From positions 5,309-11,294 of the forward strand of contig MGUS01000078.1 in the NCBI GenBank assembly GCA_001800085.1: DNA of 5,986 nucleotides, given 5' to 3'. The stretch is from Elusimicrobia bacterium RIFCSPLOWO2_01_FULL_60_11 (GTDB lineage: Bacteria > Elusimicrobiota > Elusimicrobia > 2-02-FULL-39-32). The translations under genes and the position numbers were made by a program. The notes beneath the pieces are model-generated. The model worked only from the letters and a program-made list of their open reading frames with translations. It was not told the origin of the DNA and ran no database searches. Positions 5,067 through 5,986 of the stretch are shown in pieces (positions within the stretch are counted from its first letter, which is position 1; every line of letters begins with the position of its first letter).

Positions 5067-5986
5067 CCCTGAAACTCGAGACCCCTGAACTGAAGCCCCC
5101 GGCGCCTCCGACAACGGACTACGCGTCGCTGTTCCCCCTGGTCCAGAAACCCAGCCGCTACATCGGCGGGGAATGGAACAGCGTGCGCAGGGACGCCTCG
5201 TTCCGAAGCGATGCGGTCGGCGTGTGCCTTTGTTTCCCCGACCTTTACGAGACCGGTTTTGCCAACGCCGGCATCGAGATCCTTTACCGCGTGGTGAATG
5301 CCGTCCCCGGCGCCTACGCGGAGCGCGCGTATGCCGCGGACTCGGACCTGGCGGCATCCTTGCGGCAGCGCGGCTGGCCGCTATTCTCCCTGGAGACCCG
5401 CACGCCGCTCAGCCGGTTCGACATCGTGGGTTTCGGCCTGCCCTACGAGCTCTGCTTCACCAACGTCCTTGAGATGCTGGACCTGAGCCGGATCCCCATC
5501 CATGCCGCGGAGCGGCGCAAAGAGGACCCGCTTGTGATCGGCGGCGGGCCCTGCGTGGTCAACCCCGAACCGCTGGCGGATTTCTTCGACGGGTTCGTGA
5601 TCGGCGACGGCGAAGAGATCTTCGGGGAGATCATCGCCTGCGTGAAAGAGTGGAAATCGAGCGGGGCGGAGAGGGCGGACCTGCTCAAGTCGCTCGCCAG
5701 GATCGAAGGATTTTATGTCCCCTCCCTATATCGGGTGGATTATTTGCCGGACGGCCGCGTCCGGTCGGTCGCGCCGTCCCGCGCGGGCGTGCCGGCTTCC
5801 GTGGCATACCGCAGGGCCAGCCTGGAGAAGCTCGAAGCCCCCGTGGTGCCTTTCGTCCAGACCGTGCACGACCGCTTGAACGTCGAGATCCAGAGGGGCT
5901 GTCCCTGGCGCTGCCGCTTCTGCCAGGCGGGGTTCTCCTACCGGCCTTACCGCGAGAGGAGCAAGGACGAGCTTTTGGAAATCATC
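5063..5986 (+). CDS. Radical SAM protein, TIGR03960-like, function unknown (5' part)
   Basis: The frame is open from the ATG at 5063 to the right edge (308 codons, no stop), so the gene is truncated by the window. The N-terminal part (about residues 25-200) carries KPSRYIGGEWN (29-39), CFPDLYETGFANAGIEILY (57-75), FDIVGFGLPYELCFTNVLEM (119-138), VIGGGPCVVNPEPLADFFD (158-176) and IGDGEEIFGEI (180-190). This resembles the cobalamin-binding-like domain fused to radical SAM proteins of the family I recall as TIGR03960 (typically around 600 residues). I see no classical DxHxxG cobalamin motif. The radical SAM cluster motif is complete: IQRGCPWRCRFCQAG, with C280, C284 and C287 in CxxxCxxC spacing to bind a [4Fe-4S] cluster and SAM. 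The first 25 residues are Pro-rich and probably variable. The substrate is unknown. In other bacteria I recall this family beside rodA, with DUF2344, RNase E/G and rplU following. The start is uncertain: ATG 5036 would add nine residues. Confidence 0.88.
   Translation, partial: MTLKLETPELKPPAPPTTDYASLFPLVQKPSRYIGGEWNSVRRDASFRSDAVGVCLCFPDLYETGFANAGIEILYRVVNAVPGAYAERAYAADSDLAASLRQRGWPLFSLETRTPLSRFDIVGFGLPYELCFTNVLEMLDLSRIPIHAAERRKEDPLVIGGGPCVVNPEPLADFFDGFVIGDGEEIFGEIIACVKEWKSSGAERADLLKSLARIEGFYVPSLYRVDYLPDGRVRSVAPSRAGVPASVAYRRASLEKLEAPVVPFVQTVHDRLNVEIQRGCPWRCRFCQAGFSYRPYRERSKDELLEII

Overview
The window holds a compact, single-strand (+) cell-elongation operon: the 3' end of mreB, complete mreC, mreD, mrdA (PBP2) and rodA, then the first 308 codons of a radical SAM protein that runs off the right edge. 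The genes are packed tightly. The mreB-mreC gap is about 72 bases. After that come a 3-base gap (mreC-mreD), a 4-base ATGA overlap (mreD-mrdA), a 1-base gap (mrdA-rodA) and a 4-base gap (rodA-radical SAM). Co-transcription and translational coupling are therefore likely. I see no rRNA, tRNA, CRISPR array, insertion sequence, rho-independent terminator or minus-strand gene. No non-coding stretch exceeds 300 bases.

Functionally, the first five genes encode the elongasome (Rod complex). MreB is the cytoplasmic actin-like filament. MreC and MreD are the membrane and periplasmic scaffold. PBP2 is the crosslinking transpeptidase and RodA is the SEDS glycosyltransferase that polymerises glycan strands. 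All the expected catalytic motifs are visible: the PBP2 SxxK, SxN and KTG motifs, and the RodA QPD, DPxGAGY and C-terminal PFISYGGSS motifs. The last gene looks like the uncharacterised radical SAM family I know as TIGR03960, which I recall lying beside rodA in other phyla. If that synteny holds, a DUF2344 protein, RNase E/G and ribosomal protein L21 genes would be expected downstream, outside the window.

The organism is a rod-forming bacterium with a GC-rich genome (strong G/C preference at third codon positions). The PBP2 lacks PASTA repeats and is about 606 residues, and mrdA-rodA follows mreBCD directly. This suggests a diderm lineage such as Elusimicrobiota, a deltaproteobacterial group or a related phylum, but the phylum cannot be fixed from the sequence alone.

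Most of this is ordinary core biology. The leads worth following are a RodA with about 75 extra residues that appear to add two membrane helices, a Cys-Cys-His-Cys constellation in PBP2 matching the spacing of a reported zinc site, and a start-stop mini-ORF linking rodA to the radical SAM gene. I do not see a clearly undescribed multi-gene system.
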